Positions 47,478-56,658 of a stretch of 64,000 nucleotides of DNA are shown in pieces; position 1 is the stretch's first letter, and each line of letters begins with the position of its first letter. Source of the stretch: JAHRAW01 sp965212085 (GTDB taxonomy: Bacteria; Pseudomonadota; Gammaproteobacteria; Arenicellales; Poriferihabitantaceae); contig OZ243042.1 in the NCBI GenBank assembly GCA_965212085.1, positions 1,674,001 to 1,738,000 of the forward strand. The letters are read 5' to 3'. Made by a program: the position numbers and the translations under genes. Below the pieces are notes generated by a model. The model saw only the letters and a program-made list of their open reading frames with translations, was not told the DNA's origin and searched no databases.

Positions 47478-48638
47478 ATGAATACTGTTGATAATATTGC
47501 TGGAGGAGAGATGAAATATCTACCTGTGGAGAGTTTGTTGCTTGACGGGGATAATCCAAGATTCGGGAATCTAGGGGATGGGGATAAACAAGAGCAATCA
47601 GCTATATTGGATCGTGTTGTTGAACGTTTTGGAGTAGGCGATATTTTGAGTTCCTTGGCTGTAAACGGTTACTTTAGTTCTGAACCTTTGGTATGTGAAA
47701 AATCGCCAGAAAGCGGAAGGTTTGTTGTCAAAGAAGGCAACAGACGTTTGGTTGCATGCCTGATGATCCTTGGCGATAGCAGGGCTTCTAATCAACAAAT
47801 GCGGGCTGGAAGGTTCAAGAAAATATGGGAAGACCACAATAAACCCATAATCGATCCTGTCTCAGTTATTATTTTTCCTTACGATGACCCAAGAATTTTA
47901 TCGTATTTGGGTGTTAGACATATTGCATCTACTCAGCCTTGGGACTCGTATGCCAAAGCTTCTTGGGTCGCACAAGTGGTGGAAAAGAACAATCTGAAAG
48001 TATCCCAAATTTCGCAAATGATTGGAGATCAACACAAGACAATCAACCGATTACTAGAGGGTTACTACCTCATTCAGCAATTGATAAAAACAGGAAGATT
48101 TCAGCCCAGTGATAGTGTTAGAAAAGGCCGAGGAAGTGTTTCTGATTATCCATTTTCTTGGGTGTATACAATTCTTGGATATCTTACAGTTAGAGATTTT
48201 TTGAAAATGGAAAGTAGTGAGGCAATTAAAGAACCGTTATCCAAAAATAATTTGCAGAAAGGAGAACTTGTTCTGAAATCCATGTTTGGAGATAAGAGTC
48301 AGGGGAGGAATGCGGCTATAGATGATTCCAGGAAATTGAGCTCGCTGGCAAAAGTATTTGGCGACAAGGAAAAAATCAGGCTTCTGGAGCAGGGGAAAAA
48401 TATTGAGGAGATTGAAGATCTTACGCAACCGATTGAACAACAACTTGCGGATGGGCTTGGCCGAACTAAGAGCATACTCCGCAACTTAATTTCTGGATTA
48501 GCTGAACATAGTATCCATCAGGATTCCGCCAAAGATTTAATTGCCGATTCTTCCGGTAATAGAAATTTGGCAGCTAGTCTTGACAAAAAAATAAGAGAGA
48601 TTGCGTCTGGTGATGATGAACCTGAGCATAATACATGA
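47478..48638 (+). CDS. ParB/Srx-like nuclease-fold protein
   Basis: Protein of 386 residues. The N-terminal ~130 residues resemble a ParB/sulfiredoxin-type domain: LPVESLLLDGDNPRFG, a helix ending NGYFSSEPLVC, and FVVKEGNRRLVACLMIL, the family pattern for the nucleotide-binding strand and helix. A helix-turn-helix-like stretch follows (LKVSQISQMIG, HKTINRLLEGYYLI, about 173-200). The C-terminal half is unrecognised. AT-rich. It is not a partitioning gene by context: neighbours are a cytosine methyltransferase and a nuclease-like protein whose start overlaps its stop (ATGA). Confidence 0.75.
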   Translation: MNTVDNIAGGEMKYLPVESLLLDGDNPRFGNLGDGDKQEQSAILDRVVERFGVGDILSSLAVNGYFSSEPLVCEKSPESGRFVVKEGNRRLVACLMILGDSRASNQQMRAGRFKKIWEDHNKPIIDPVSVIIFPYDDPRILSYLGVRHIASTQPWDSYAKASWVAQVVEKNNLKVSQISQMIGDQHKTINRLLEGYYLIQQLIKTGRFQPSDSVRKGRGSVSDYPFSWVYTILGYLTVRDFLKMESSEAIKEPLSKNNLQKGELVLKSMFGDKSQGRNAAIDDSRKLSSLAKVFGDKEKIRLLEQGKNIEEIEDLTQPIEQQLADGLGRTKSILRNLISGLAEHSIHQDSAKDLIADSSGNRNLAASLDKKIREIASGDDEPEHNT

Positions 48639-49546
48639 ATGAACAAAACCTTTCTTACGATGCTGACCAAACAGAATTTGAATCACTGAGATATGGATCA
48701 GCCATTGTTGACAATGGAGCCTACAATGAGCGAGTTGCCAGTGCTCTCGATGATTACGCAACTCAAGATGGACAAGATCGTCCCACCTGGCATGAAGAAG
48801 ACCTTACTCTTGATAGTTTTGTAGGTGGAATACATGAAGAAATCAAACGCAGGGTTAGTCTTATGGGAGATGCATACCCGTTTAAATTAGATAAAAACAC
48901 ACTTTATTATGAGGAAAGGAATAAAGGGTTTTACGAATTTTTGTTGGCAATATGCAACGTAAACAACTTTAAGGGAAAACATAAACACTTACCGAGATTG
49001 TTTGAACGAACGACAACCAAGTTAATAGCGACATATTTGGGAAGATATGCCCAATCCTTGCACACTGGGTTTCCGCGAGACTCGGAAAATGGACTGAATT
49101 TTCAGGAAGCAATGCAGGAAGTGGGAAAATGCTCTGGAGAGTTTCGGTGGGAGCCGGAGGATAGTCTGGATCCTAGTTCAAAAAAAGACGAAGGAGTGGA
49201 TTTCGTCATTTGGTTAAAACATGCTGACAAGAGAACATTTGGACAGATATTTATTCTTGGTCAATGTGCTTGTGGAAATAATTGGGATTCAAAATGGAGC
49301 GAATTGCAGGTTAATAAAATTGAGAAATGGTTTCATCCAATGACAATTATCCCGCCCGTTAGGGCATTTGCCACTCCGTACCACGTAACGGACTCTGCAT
49401 TGAAAGAGGCGAGTCGAGAAGCCGGGTTATTTTTTGATCGTGCGCGCCTTACGATGATACTGGACCAAGCCGGAGATGAAATTTTTGATGAACAAATACA
49501 AAATTGTATGCGCGATCTCACTGACTACGTGCTAAATAATCCATGA
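48635..49546 (+). CDS. Putative restriction-like nuclease, family unknown
   Basis: Protein of 303 residues, coupled to the ParB-like gene by ATGA. Residues ~186-222 contain a strand-loop-strand with GVDFVIWL (D189) and FGQIFILGQCACGNNW (Q210), which has the shape of a PD-(D/E)XK core in which the usual Glu of E-x-K is Gln. No other motif is recognised. In a methyltransferase module it is the best candidate for the restriction activity, but that is inferred from position. AT-rich, like its two upstream neighbours. Confidence 0.5.
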   Translation: MNEQNLSYDADQTEFESLRYGSAIVDNGAYNERVASALDDYATQDGQDRPTWHEEDLTLDSFVGGIHEEIKRRVSLMGDAYPFKLDKNTLYYEERNKGFYEFLLAICNVNNFKGKHKHLPRLFERTTTKLIATYLGRYAQSLHTGFPRDSENGLNFQEAMQEVGKCSGEFRWEPEDSLDPSSKKDEGVDFVIWLKHADKRTFGQIFILGQCACGNNWDSKWSELQVNKIEKWFHPMTIIPPVRAFATPYHVTDSALKEASREAGLFFDRARLTMILDQAGDEIFDEQIQNCMRDLTDYVLNNP

Positions 49547-49594
49547 GCCCAACTAGTAGTTATAATTTCTTGAACCCCCCAAAATATTAACTCT

Positions 49595-52345
49595 ATGCAA
49601 AGCCTAATCATAAACTCCCCCTACACCCCCCCTTCCCACCACTGGAAGTATATCGAAGAGGGAGCGCCCCACGAACTCGTAGAAGGTCGCCGCCAGGCTG
49701 AGTACATGATTGCCGATCCACGGGCAAGACCGCATCAAGATCGGGGAATCCCCATTGAACTTCCGCTCGTAAACAAAATCCGCCAGCGCGTTGCTGTTTG
49801 GCGGGAAGCGGGCTACCCCGGAATCACCGGCATCACAAAATCCCTGCTTGAGCACTGGAAAGATGACGAGCAAAGAGACTACCCATTTTTCTTCTGCCAG
49901 ATTGAGGCCATTGAAACTTTAATATGGTATATCGAAACACCGGAATCGGAAAAAACCGGGATTAAGATTCCAGGCGACGGCGGAGAGTTCGATCGGATTT
50001 GCTCCAAACTTGCCACCGGAACCGGGAAAACCGTCGTTATGGCAATGTTGATTGCATGGCAGGCGATTAACCGCGCAACTTACCCCAGAGACGGGCGTTT
50101 TTCGCAAAATATTTTTATCGTCGCCCCCAACCTTACGGTCAGGGAGCGCCTTTCCGTTCTTGTACCCTCAAACACAAACTACTACGACGAGTTCGGCGTC
50201 GTTCCGTTGTCTTTGAGAGAAAAACTCTACTTGGCCAAAATCCTCATACGGAATTGGCACGCGCTAAACTGGGAAGGCGAGGAAAAAATTCAAAAAAAGA
50301 AAGGCGTGGACAAGCGCGGGCCGAAAAGCGATGAAGCGTACACCCGCGAAGTGCTCGGCGATATGGCAGGCGCCCGCAACCTGATTGTGATTAACGACGA
50401 AGCGCACCACGCGTGGCGCGTTCCGGCGGAGTCAAAAATACAAGGCGTCAACAAAGAGGAAATAGACGAGGCCACCAAATGGGTTGGCGGCCTTGACCGC
50501 ATACACAAAACGCGGGGAATTTTGAACTGTTTTGATTTCTCCGCCACACCTTTCGCTCCCAGCGGAAAGAAAACATCCGGGGAAGCGTTGTTCGGGTGGA
50601 TCGTGAGCGATTTCGGATTGAATGACGCCATTGAGTCCGGCCTTGTCAAAACACCGCGCGTTGTCGTGCGCGAGGATGCGTTACCAAATGCAAAAACCTA
50701 TAAGCCCAGCCTCTACCACATCTACGGCGATGATGAAGTCAAAGACGACTTGAACCGCACGGCCAAACCCCATGAACCATTGCCTGGCCTTGTAACAAAT
50801 GCATATGCTTTGCTGGGATCGGATTGGGAAAAAACAAAAGACCTTTGGAAAGGAAAGGAAACGCCGCCGGTAATGATTACGGTTGCAAACCGCACGGAGA
50901 CGGCGGCGCGTATTAAATATGCGTTTGACAACAAACAAATAATGGTTGAAGCGTTGTGCGACCCGGAAGGCATTTTACATATTGACTCAAAAGTATTGAA
51001 AAAGGCGGAGGAAAAAGAGCCGGCGCCGGCGGCCATCAAAACGGAAAAAGATGAAGAAAACACGGAGCGGAAACTCACCCAAAAAGAGCAGGCGGATCTT
51101 CTGCGTGAGAAAGTGAATACCGTCGGGCAGGAAGGGAAGCCCGGGGCGCAGATACAAAACGTCATATCAGTAGGAATGCTGTCCGAAGGATGGGACGCGC
51201 GAACGGTTACGCAAATCATGGGACTGCGGGCTTTCACGAGTCAACTTCTTTGCGAACAGGTTATCGGGCGCGGGCTCAGGCGGGCATCATATGATATTAA
51301 CAAGGGCACCGGGCTGTTTGACGCGGAGTATGTCAATGTCTTTGGTGTGCCGTTCAGTTTTCTGCCGCACGAAAAAGATACGGATCAGCCTCCGCCTCCT
51401 CCTGATCCTAAAATTACGGTCAAACCCGTTGACGAGAAAAAAGAATTTACCATTAAATGGCCAAACGTCATCAGAATAGACAGGACATACAAACCGGAGC
51501 TTTCGCTTGATTGGAAAAAAATCAAACCCCTTCAACTTGACACATCAAAAACGGTTCAGATAGCGAAAATTGCGCCCACGGTAAACAACAAACCGGACAT
51601 CTCTAAAATCAAGGATATAGACCTTGAGGAATTGATGAAAAAATTTCGCAAACAAACGATGATTTTCCAAACCGCGCAGAGTGTCTGGAAAGAGATGAAG
51701 CCGAATTGGAAGGCGTCTGAGTCAGTATTGATGGCGGAACTCGTGCGGCTTACGGAGCAGTTTCTGGATTCGGATCGTATTCAAATATCGCCCGCCCTTT
51801 TCAATAAGGATGCCAAGCGAAGGCAACTCGTAATAACGCTCAACATGGCAAAGGTCATCCGGCATTTTTGGCAGGCGATAGAGTTTGGCAACACCGAAAA
51901 AATGGATCTTGTTCTTGACAGTACCCGCCCCATTCGCTCAACCGGGGATATGCGTCCGTGGCGAACCGGCAAACCCTGCCAACCTACTGAAAGAAGCCAT
52001 ATTAACTACTGCGTTTTTGACAGCACCTGGGAGGCATCCGAATCTTTTGAACTGGATACAAACAAAGCGGTTGAAGCGTGGGTCAAAAACGACCACCTGG
52101 GTTTTGATGTGCTTTATATCTATAACGGCACGGTTAGAAAATACCGCCCTGATTTTCTCATCCGAATGAAGTCCGGGGATTTTCTGGTGCTTGAAACAAA
52201 AGGACAGCAGACCGAACAGGATGACACCAAACACGAATACATGCGGGAATGGGTCAAAGCCGTCAATGAACACGGCGGATTCGGCCAGTGGGACTTTGCG
52301 GTTTCAAGAAAGCCGGCGGACATAAAAGATATTCTCGCAAGGTAA
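49595..52345 (+). CDS. Type III-like restriction endonuclease (Res), BPTD_3080 type
   Basis: Protein of 916 residues. Superfamily 2 helicase core: Walker A LATGTGKTVVMA (about 145-156), DEAH in VINDEAHHAW (near 267-276), SATPFAPSG (near 315), and the C-terminal LSEGWDARTVTQI with QVIGRGLRR. The end carries a PD-(D/E)XK nuclease (PDFLIRMKSGDFLVLETKG, near 850-868). It translocates along or remodels DNA and cuts unmodified sites together with Mod. Its natural partner, mod, is 3.1 kb upstream, separated by three AT-rich genes; codon use here is again nearer to the host. Assignment to the BPTD_3080 group is by recognition of the N-terminus and is not verified. Confidence 0.88.
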   Translation: MQSLIINSPYTPPSHHWKYIEEGAPHELVEGRRQAEYMIADPRARPHQDRGIPIELPLVNKIRQRVAVWREAGYPGITGITKSLLEHWKDDEQRDYPFFFCQIEAIETLIWYIETPESEKTGIKIPGDGGEFDRICSKLATGTGKTVVMAMLIAWQAINRATYPRDGRFSQNIFIVAPNLTVRERLSVLVPSNTNYYDEFGVVPLSLREKLYLAKILIRNWHALNWEGEEKIQKKKGVDKRGPKSDEAYTREVLGDMAGARNLIVINDEAHHAWRVPAESKIQGVNKEEIDEATKWVGGLDRIHKTRGILNCFDFSATPFAPSGKKTSGEALFGWIVSDFGLNDAIESGLVKTPRVVVREDALPNAKTYKPSLYHIYGDDEVKDDLNRTAKPHEPLPGLVTNAYALLGSDWEKTKDLWKGKETPPVMITVANRTETAARIKYAFDNKQIMVEALCDPEGILHIDSKVLKKAEEKEPAPAAIKTEKDEENTERKLTQKEQADLLREKVNTVGQEGKPGAQIQNVISVGMLSEGWDARTVTQIMGLRAFTSQLLCEQVIGRGLRRASYDINKGTGLFDAEYVNVFGVPFSFLPHEKDTDQPPPPPDPKITVKPVDEKKEFTIKWPNVIRIDRTYKPELSLDWKKIKPLQLDTSKTVQIAKIAPTVNNKPDISKIKDIDLEELMKKFRKQTMIFQTAQSVWKEMKPNWKASESVLMAELVRLTEQFLDSDRIQISPALFNKDAKRRQLVITLNMAKVIRHFWQAIEFGNTEKMDLVLDSTRPIRSTGDMRPWRTGKPCQPTERSHINYCVFDSTWEASESFELDTNKAVEAWVKNDHLGFDVLYIYNGTVRKYRPDFLIRMKSGDFLVLETKGQQTEQDDTKHEYMREWVKAVNEHGGFGQWDFAVSRKPADIKDILAR

Positions 52346-52354
52346 AACGGCTTA

Positions 52355-52516
52355 TCAGGATTTGCTCCCCCCGATCGGTTCCCCTGAATCCCGTTCGGCG
52401 ACTGCTTGTTTGAAGCCCGCTTCTTCGGCGCGTTGTTTGAACCAGACGCCTTCTGAGCTGTGCCGGGCGATGCCGTCGAAAAGGGTTGCGATGGTTTGGG
52501 TGTTGGCTAGTCCCCC
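52355..52516 (-). pseudogene. 3' remnant of an enoyl-CoA hydratase gene
   Basis: On the complement strand about 50 codons read like the C-terminus of a crotonase-family enoyl-CoA hydratase: NTQTIATLFDGIARHS, EGVWFKQRAEEAGFKQAVAERD, then a stop. The homology begins near 52510 and the rest of the gene is absent; cysE ends 11 bases further on. The remnant lies exactly at the downstream border of the restriction locus, so the loss probably accompanied its arrival. Confidence 0.7.
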
Positions 52517-52527
52517 GCATAAAAACT

Positions 52528-53394
52528 TCAATCCATCTCCAAAGTGTGATCCATCTCCAGCGCCGGTTGCTCGCTGCTGCACGCGCCGACCGGTTTGGCC
52601 GGTACGCCGGCCACGGTGCTGTGCGCCGGCACGTCGTTCAGCACCACGCTGCCGGCGCCGATTTTCGCGCCTTTGCCGATGCGCACGTTGCCGAGGATTT
52701 TCGCCCCGGCGCCGATCAGCACCCCCGGCCCCACTTTGGGATGCCGGTCGCCGCTGTCCTTGCCGGTTCCCCCCAGCGTAACTTCGTGGAGCATGGACAC
52801 GTTGTCGCCCACCACCGCGGTCTCGCCGATCACCAGGGAGGTGGCGTGGTCGATCAGGATGCCGCTGCCGATGCGCGCCGCCGGGTGGACGTCCATGGCG
52901 AATACTTCGCTGCTGCGGCTTTGCAGGTACAACGCGAGTTCGCGGCGGTTATGCCGCCACAGCCAGTGGCCGATGCGGTGCAGTTGCAAACCCTGATAGC
53001 CCTTGTAATAAAGGAACGGCAGCGAGTATCGGTCGCAGGCCGGGTCGCGGTCGCAGAACGCCAGCAGGTCGGCGATGCCGTGGCGCAACAGCGATGGGTC
53101 GCCGTCGTGGGCGTGGTTGATGATTTCCCGCAGACCCGCTTCGGTGAGCGTCGGACACGCCAGTTTTTGCGCCAGCAACGCCGCCAGCGCACGGCCAAAG
53201 GAGCGATGCCGCAGCACCGTCGGCTCCATGAAAGTAGCCAGCATCGGCTCGCTTGCAAGTTGCCCCTCGACCTCGGCCCGCAACGCGCGCCAGACAACGT
53301 CCACCTGAGCAAGGTCGGCAAGGTCGACAGGATCAGCAGGATCAGCAGGGCCAGTGTCTGGGCCGGATTCGGAAACGGAACGCGCCGGATTCAT
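52528..53394 (-). CDS. cysE: Serine O-acetyltransferase
   Basis: Makes O-acetylserine for cysteine synthesis. The ATG at 53394 gives 288 residues; a more upstream ATG (53484) would give 318 but adds unconserved sequence. Helical N-terminal domain (DPSLLRHGIADLLAFCDRDPA) followed by the left-handed beta-helix with hexapeptide repeats (DVHPAARIGSGILIDHATSLVIGE, GAGAKILGNVRIGKGAKIGAGSVV). Residues ~15-29 (GPADPADPVDLADLA) are coded by a tandem repeat. TATAAT lies only 6 bases before the ATG, which would give an almost leaderless transcript; this may be coincidence. Confidence 0.93.
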   Translation of the reverse strand: MNPARSVSESGPDTGPADPADPVDLADLAQVDVVWRALRAEVEGQLASEPMLATFMEPTVLRHRSFGRALAALLAQKLACPTLTEAGLREIINHAHDGDPSLLRHGIADLLAFCDRDPACDRYSLPFLYYKGYQGLQLHRIGHWLWRHNRRELALYLQSRSSEVFAMDVHPAARIGSGILIDHATSLVIGETAVVGDNVSMLHEVTLGGTGKDSGDRHPKVGPGVLIGAGAKILGNVRIGKGAKIGAGSVVLNDVPAHSTVAGVPAKPVGACSSEQPALEMDHTLEMD

Positions 53395-53511
53395 GGCCGG
53401 ATTATAGGGCAATTCACGGCCCGACGCGGGCGCGCCCCGGTTGCCCGGCAGCGTGGCAAAAAAACGCACGTCCCTGTGCGACACGACAGGATGAGGTGGT
53501 GAGGTAATGCT

Positions 53512-55077
53512 TCAGGAATTCACATTCATCGGCACCACCACGAAGCGGGTTTGCCGGTCCCGTTCGATGAGTAGCAGCAGCGCCTTTTTGCCGGCCTTGC
53601 GGGAAGCCGTGACCGCCTCCTTCACCTCCGCCGGAGCGTTGATGGCGGCGTTGCCGATGCGCTTGATGAGATCGCCGGCCCGCAGTCCGCGCCGGGCGGC
53701 GGCGCCGTCCGGGTCAACGGCGATGATCAGCACACCACCGGTGCCGGCGTCCGCCTGAATGCCGTACTGCTCGCGGTTTTCCGCGTTCAACGGGCCCACA
53801 GACAAGCCCAGGCCGCCGGTTTCGGCGGCGTCCTCCGGCACAGCCGTGGCGATGCGCTCCGCTTCGCTGCTGCCGATGGCGGCCCGCAGGGTTGTGCGCC
53901 GGTCGTCTCGCCAGATTTCGATGTCAACTTCGGTTTGGTTTTCGGTGCGGGCCACGAGTTTGGGCAGGTCGCGCATTTTGCGGACCTCTTTGCCGTCGTA
54001 AGCGAGGATCACGTCCCCGGCCTCAATGCCGGCTTTTTCCGCCGGGCTGTCCGCCGCCACTTGCGTAACCAGCGCGCCCGCGGCTTTTTCAAGCCCCAGG
54101 GTTTCGGCGATTTCTCTGGTAACGGCCTGGATGTGAACCCCCAGAAAGCCGCGCTGCACCACGCCGGTGTCGCGCAGCTGCGCGATCACGTTGCCGGCCA
54201 TGGAAGAAGGAATCGCAAAACCGATGCCGACGCTGCCGCCATTGGGGGAGTAGATGGCGCTGTTGACGCCGATGACTTCCCCTTTGGTGTTGAACAACGG
54301 GCCGCCGGAATTGCCGCGGTTGATGGGCGCGTCAATCTGGATGAAGTCGTCCAGCGGGCCGGCTTGAATGTCGCGCCCGCGGGCCGAGATGATGCCGCTG
54401 GTGGTGGTGCCGCCGAGGCCGAACGGGTTGCCGATGGCGATCACCCAGTCGCCGACCCGCGCCGCGTCTGAATCGCCGAACTTCACGTACGGCAACGGTT
54501 CGTCGGCGGTGATTTGCAGCAACGCCAGGTCGGTTTTGGGGTCGCGGCCCTTGAGGGTCGCCGGGCGGCGCGTGCCGTCGTCAAACACCACTTCGATTTC
54601 ATCGGCGCCTTCGATGACGTGATGGTTGGTGACCACGAGGCCGTCGGCGGCGATGATGAACCCCGAACCGACCGCGGTGGTTTTTCGTTCACGGGGTTGT
54701 GCATGAGGTTGTGCGCGTGGTTGTGCATTGGGCCGCGATTTGCGGTCCCGCCGAAAACCCTCCGGCGGCTGGCCGAAAAAGCGGTGAAAAAACTCCTCCA
54801 ACTGCGGCAACTGCCGGTCAAGCCCCGGCGCGTTTTTGGAAGCGGCGCGGCCGGTGGTGGAAATGTTGACCACCGCGGGTTTCACCGCCTGCACCAGGTC
54901 GGCAAAGCCGTCGTTGACGTTGACCGCAGACAGGCCGGCGGCGGCGTGGGACGGCGTCGCGCCCACCGATAGCGGTGGCCGGGCGAAGGTCAATGCCACT
55001 ACGGCGAGCACGGCGGCGGCGATGGAGATAACCAAACCCGTCTTGCCCGCGGTTCGGATTGGAAAGGGTGCGTACAT
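53512..55077 (-). CDS. degP: DegP/DegQ-type periplasmic serine protease (Do)
   Basis: Envelope-stress protease and chaperone of 521 residues from ATG 55077. A membrane anchor or signal (about 12-32) precedes the trypsin-like domain with H153, D183 and S257 (GNSGGP), then two PDZ domains (about 305-395 and 430-510). Residues ~114-130 (NAQPRAQPHAQPRE) before the protease domain are a repeat-coded linker. In pseudomonads a similar gene follows algU-mucABC; here it lies ~5 kb before the rpoE cluster on the opposite strand. Confidence 0.93.
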   Translation of the reverse strand: MYAPFPIRTAGKTGLVISIAAAVLAVVALTFARPPLSVGATPSHAAAGLSAVNVNDGFADLVQAVKPAVVNISTTGRAASKNAPGLDRQLPQLEEFFHRFFGQPPEGFRRDRKSRPNAQPRAQPHAQPRERKTTAVGSGFIIAADGLVVTNHHVIEGADEIEVVFDDGTRRPATLKGRDPKTDLALLQITADEPLPYVKFGDSDAARVGDWVIAIGNPFGLGGTTTSGIISARGRDIQAGPLDDFIQIDAPINRGNSGGPLFNTKGEVIGVNSAIYSPNGGSVGIGFAIPSSMAGNVIAQLRDTGVVQRGFLGVHIQAVTREIAETLGLEKAAGALVTQVAADSPAEKAGIEAGDVILAYDGKEVRKMRDLPKLVARTENQTEVDIEIWRDDRRTTLRAAIGSSEAERIATAVPEDAAETGGLGLSVGPLNAENREQYGIQADAGTGGVLIIAVDPDGAAARRGLRAGDLIKRIGNAAINAPAEVKEAVTASRKAGKKALLLLIERDRQTRFVVVPMNVNS

Positions 55078-55286
55078 GGAAATTGCCTCGAATGTGTTAC
55101 GTTGCGAAACAAAATAGCAGAGCAATCCTTACCGCAAGGTGAACGCGGTATTAAATAATCGTAACGCCGGGCGGGGAACTTTTCGCCGCCGATGGAAGCG
55201 GCGGTATAAATGACGCCGGCTTTGCGGTAGCATTCAGCCGGTCCGCCGCCTTTATTCATTCAAGAAACCTTTGAGAAACCTTTGCC

Positions 55287-56036
55287 ATGCCAGCCAACCG
55301 GGACATTTATCTGGGGGTCAACGTTGACCACGTCGCCACCATCCGCCAGGCGCGGGGCACCCCGTACCCCGACCCGGTGGAGGTCGCGCTGCAAGCCGAA
55401 GCAGCCGGCGCAGACGGCATCACCATGCACCTGCGCGAAGACCGCCGGCACGTCATCGAATCGGACATCGAGCGCATGGCCCGGCGCACCCGCACCAAAC
55501 TCAACATGGAGATGGCGGCCACCGATGAAATGCGCGCAATCGCGCTCCGGGTCAAGCCCGCCGACGCCTGCATCGTCCCCGAACGCCGGGTTGAACTGAC
55601 CACCGAAGGCGGGCTCGACGTCGTTCGCGGACGCGACCGCATCGCCGACCTGGTCGCGGCTTTGGACGAGTCGGGCATCCGCACCTCATTGTTCATTGAC
55701 CCGGACCCGAAGCAAATAGACGCCAGTTGCGAAGTCAACGCGCCGGTCGTCGAACTGCACACCGGAAAATACGCAGACGCACGCACCCCCGGCGAACTCC
55801 GGCAGGAACTGAACGCGGTCATCGCCGCCGCAAAGTACGCCTTTGAAGCCGGACTGATCGTGAACGCCGGCCACGGCCTGCACTACACCAACACCCAGGC
55901 CATTGCGGTGATACCCGAAATCACCGAGTTGAACATCGGCCACGCCATCGTGGCGCGCGCCCTTGCCGTGGGCTTCCCCCAGGCGGTTGGGGAAATGAAA
56001 GCGTTGATGGTTGATGCGCGGACGGATGCGGGATGA
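55287..56036 (+). CDS. pdxJ: Pyridoxine 5'-phosphate synthase
   Basis: TIM-barrel enzyme that closes the pyridine ring in vitamin B6 synthesis; 249 residues, typical. Conserved GVNVDHVATIRQARGTPYPDPV at the start, ITMHLREDRRHV, and VNAGHGLHYTN with GHAIVARAL near the end. Start at ATG 55287. Its last ~15 codons switch to G-ending usage. Confidence 0.96.
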   Translation: MPANRDIYLGVNVDHVATIRQARGTPYPDPVEVALQAEAAGADGITMHLREDRRHVIESDIERMARRTRTKLNMEMAATDEMRAIALRVKPADACIVPERRVELTTEGGLDVVRGRDRIADLVAALDESGIRTSLFIDPDPKQIDASCEVNAPVVELHTGKYADARTPGELRQELNAVIAAAKYAFEAGLIVNAGHGLHYTNTQAIAVIPEITELNIGHAIVARALAVGFPQAVGEMKALMVDARTDAG

Positions 56037-56088
56037 GATATTTGCCAGTGAAGTAGTGAACTTCTACCATTCCAAAAAACCACCAACA

Positions 56089-56550
56089 TCACAAAATCAA
56101 CGCCGCCACCGCGACCCGGCCGTCGCCGGCCAGGATGTTGTAGGTGCGGCAGGCGGCGGCGGTGTCCATTACTTCCAGGCCGATGCGCCGGCGCATCAGC
56201 GGGCGGGTGACGGCGGGGCGGGGAAAGACCGTGCGTTTTCCGGCGCCGAGGATTATCACCTCGGCGTCGAGTTCCGCGCCGAGTTCGGCGAGTTGCTCAA
56301 AATGATGAAGTTCCAGCGCCGAAACATCCGCCACCGCCCACAATTTTACCGACCGGGATGTTAGAATCAGGCTCTGCCGGTACCAGGTATCGGCGATGCG
56401 GATGCGGTAGCGGTCGTTATCGTCATTCGGTGCGCCGTTATCGCCATTCGGCGCGTCGTTATCGCTGCGCTGTTCGCTGTCTTGTTCCGGGCCAAAAGCC
56501 CAGGAATGAATCAGCAGCGTATCGGGTTGCCGGTTGAGGTGAAGTTTCAT
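56089..56550 (-). CDS. Mth938-like (DUF498/DUF598, Xcc1710-type) domain protein
   Basis: Protein of 153 residues from ATG 56550, although the open frame runs far upstream as an antisense shadow of hom. The Mth938/NDUFAF3 fold is recognisable: DTLLIHSWAFGP, then AELDAEVIILGAGKRTVFP and the late GLEVMDTAAACRTYNILAGDGRVAVAALI. Biochemical role is unknown. An insert near residues 26-46 (DNDAPNGDNGAPNDDND) is coded by an 18-bp tandem repeat at 56413-56468 and splits the N-terminal strand region. Confidence 0.85.
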   Translation of the reverse strand: MKLHLNRQPDTLLIHSWAFGPEQDSEQRSDNDAPNGDNGAPNDDNDRYRIRIADTWYRQSLILTSRSVKLWAVADVSALELHHFEQLAELGAELDAEVIILGAGKRTVFPRPAVTRPLMRRRIGLEVMDTAAACRTYNILAGDGRVAVAALIL

Positions 56551-56658
56551 AAAGTCCGCCCTGCGGGCCGCTTTGCAACGTTCTTGCAATACTTTGCAAC
56601 ATGGCCCCGCAGATTTCATTGTATAACACCAGTTTCTGGAATCTCTAAAAATTTCACG

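Noticed and set aside
47478..48638. Plasmid or chromosome partition ParB
   Set aside because: No ParA, no parS-like palindrome noticed, and it is embedded in a methyltransferase operon.
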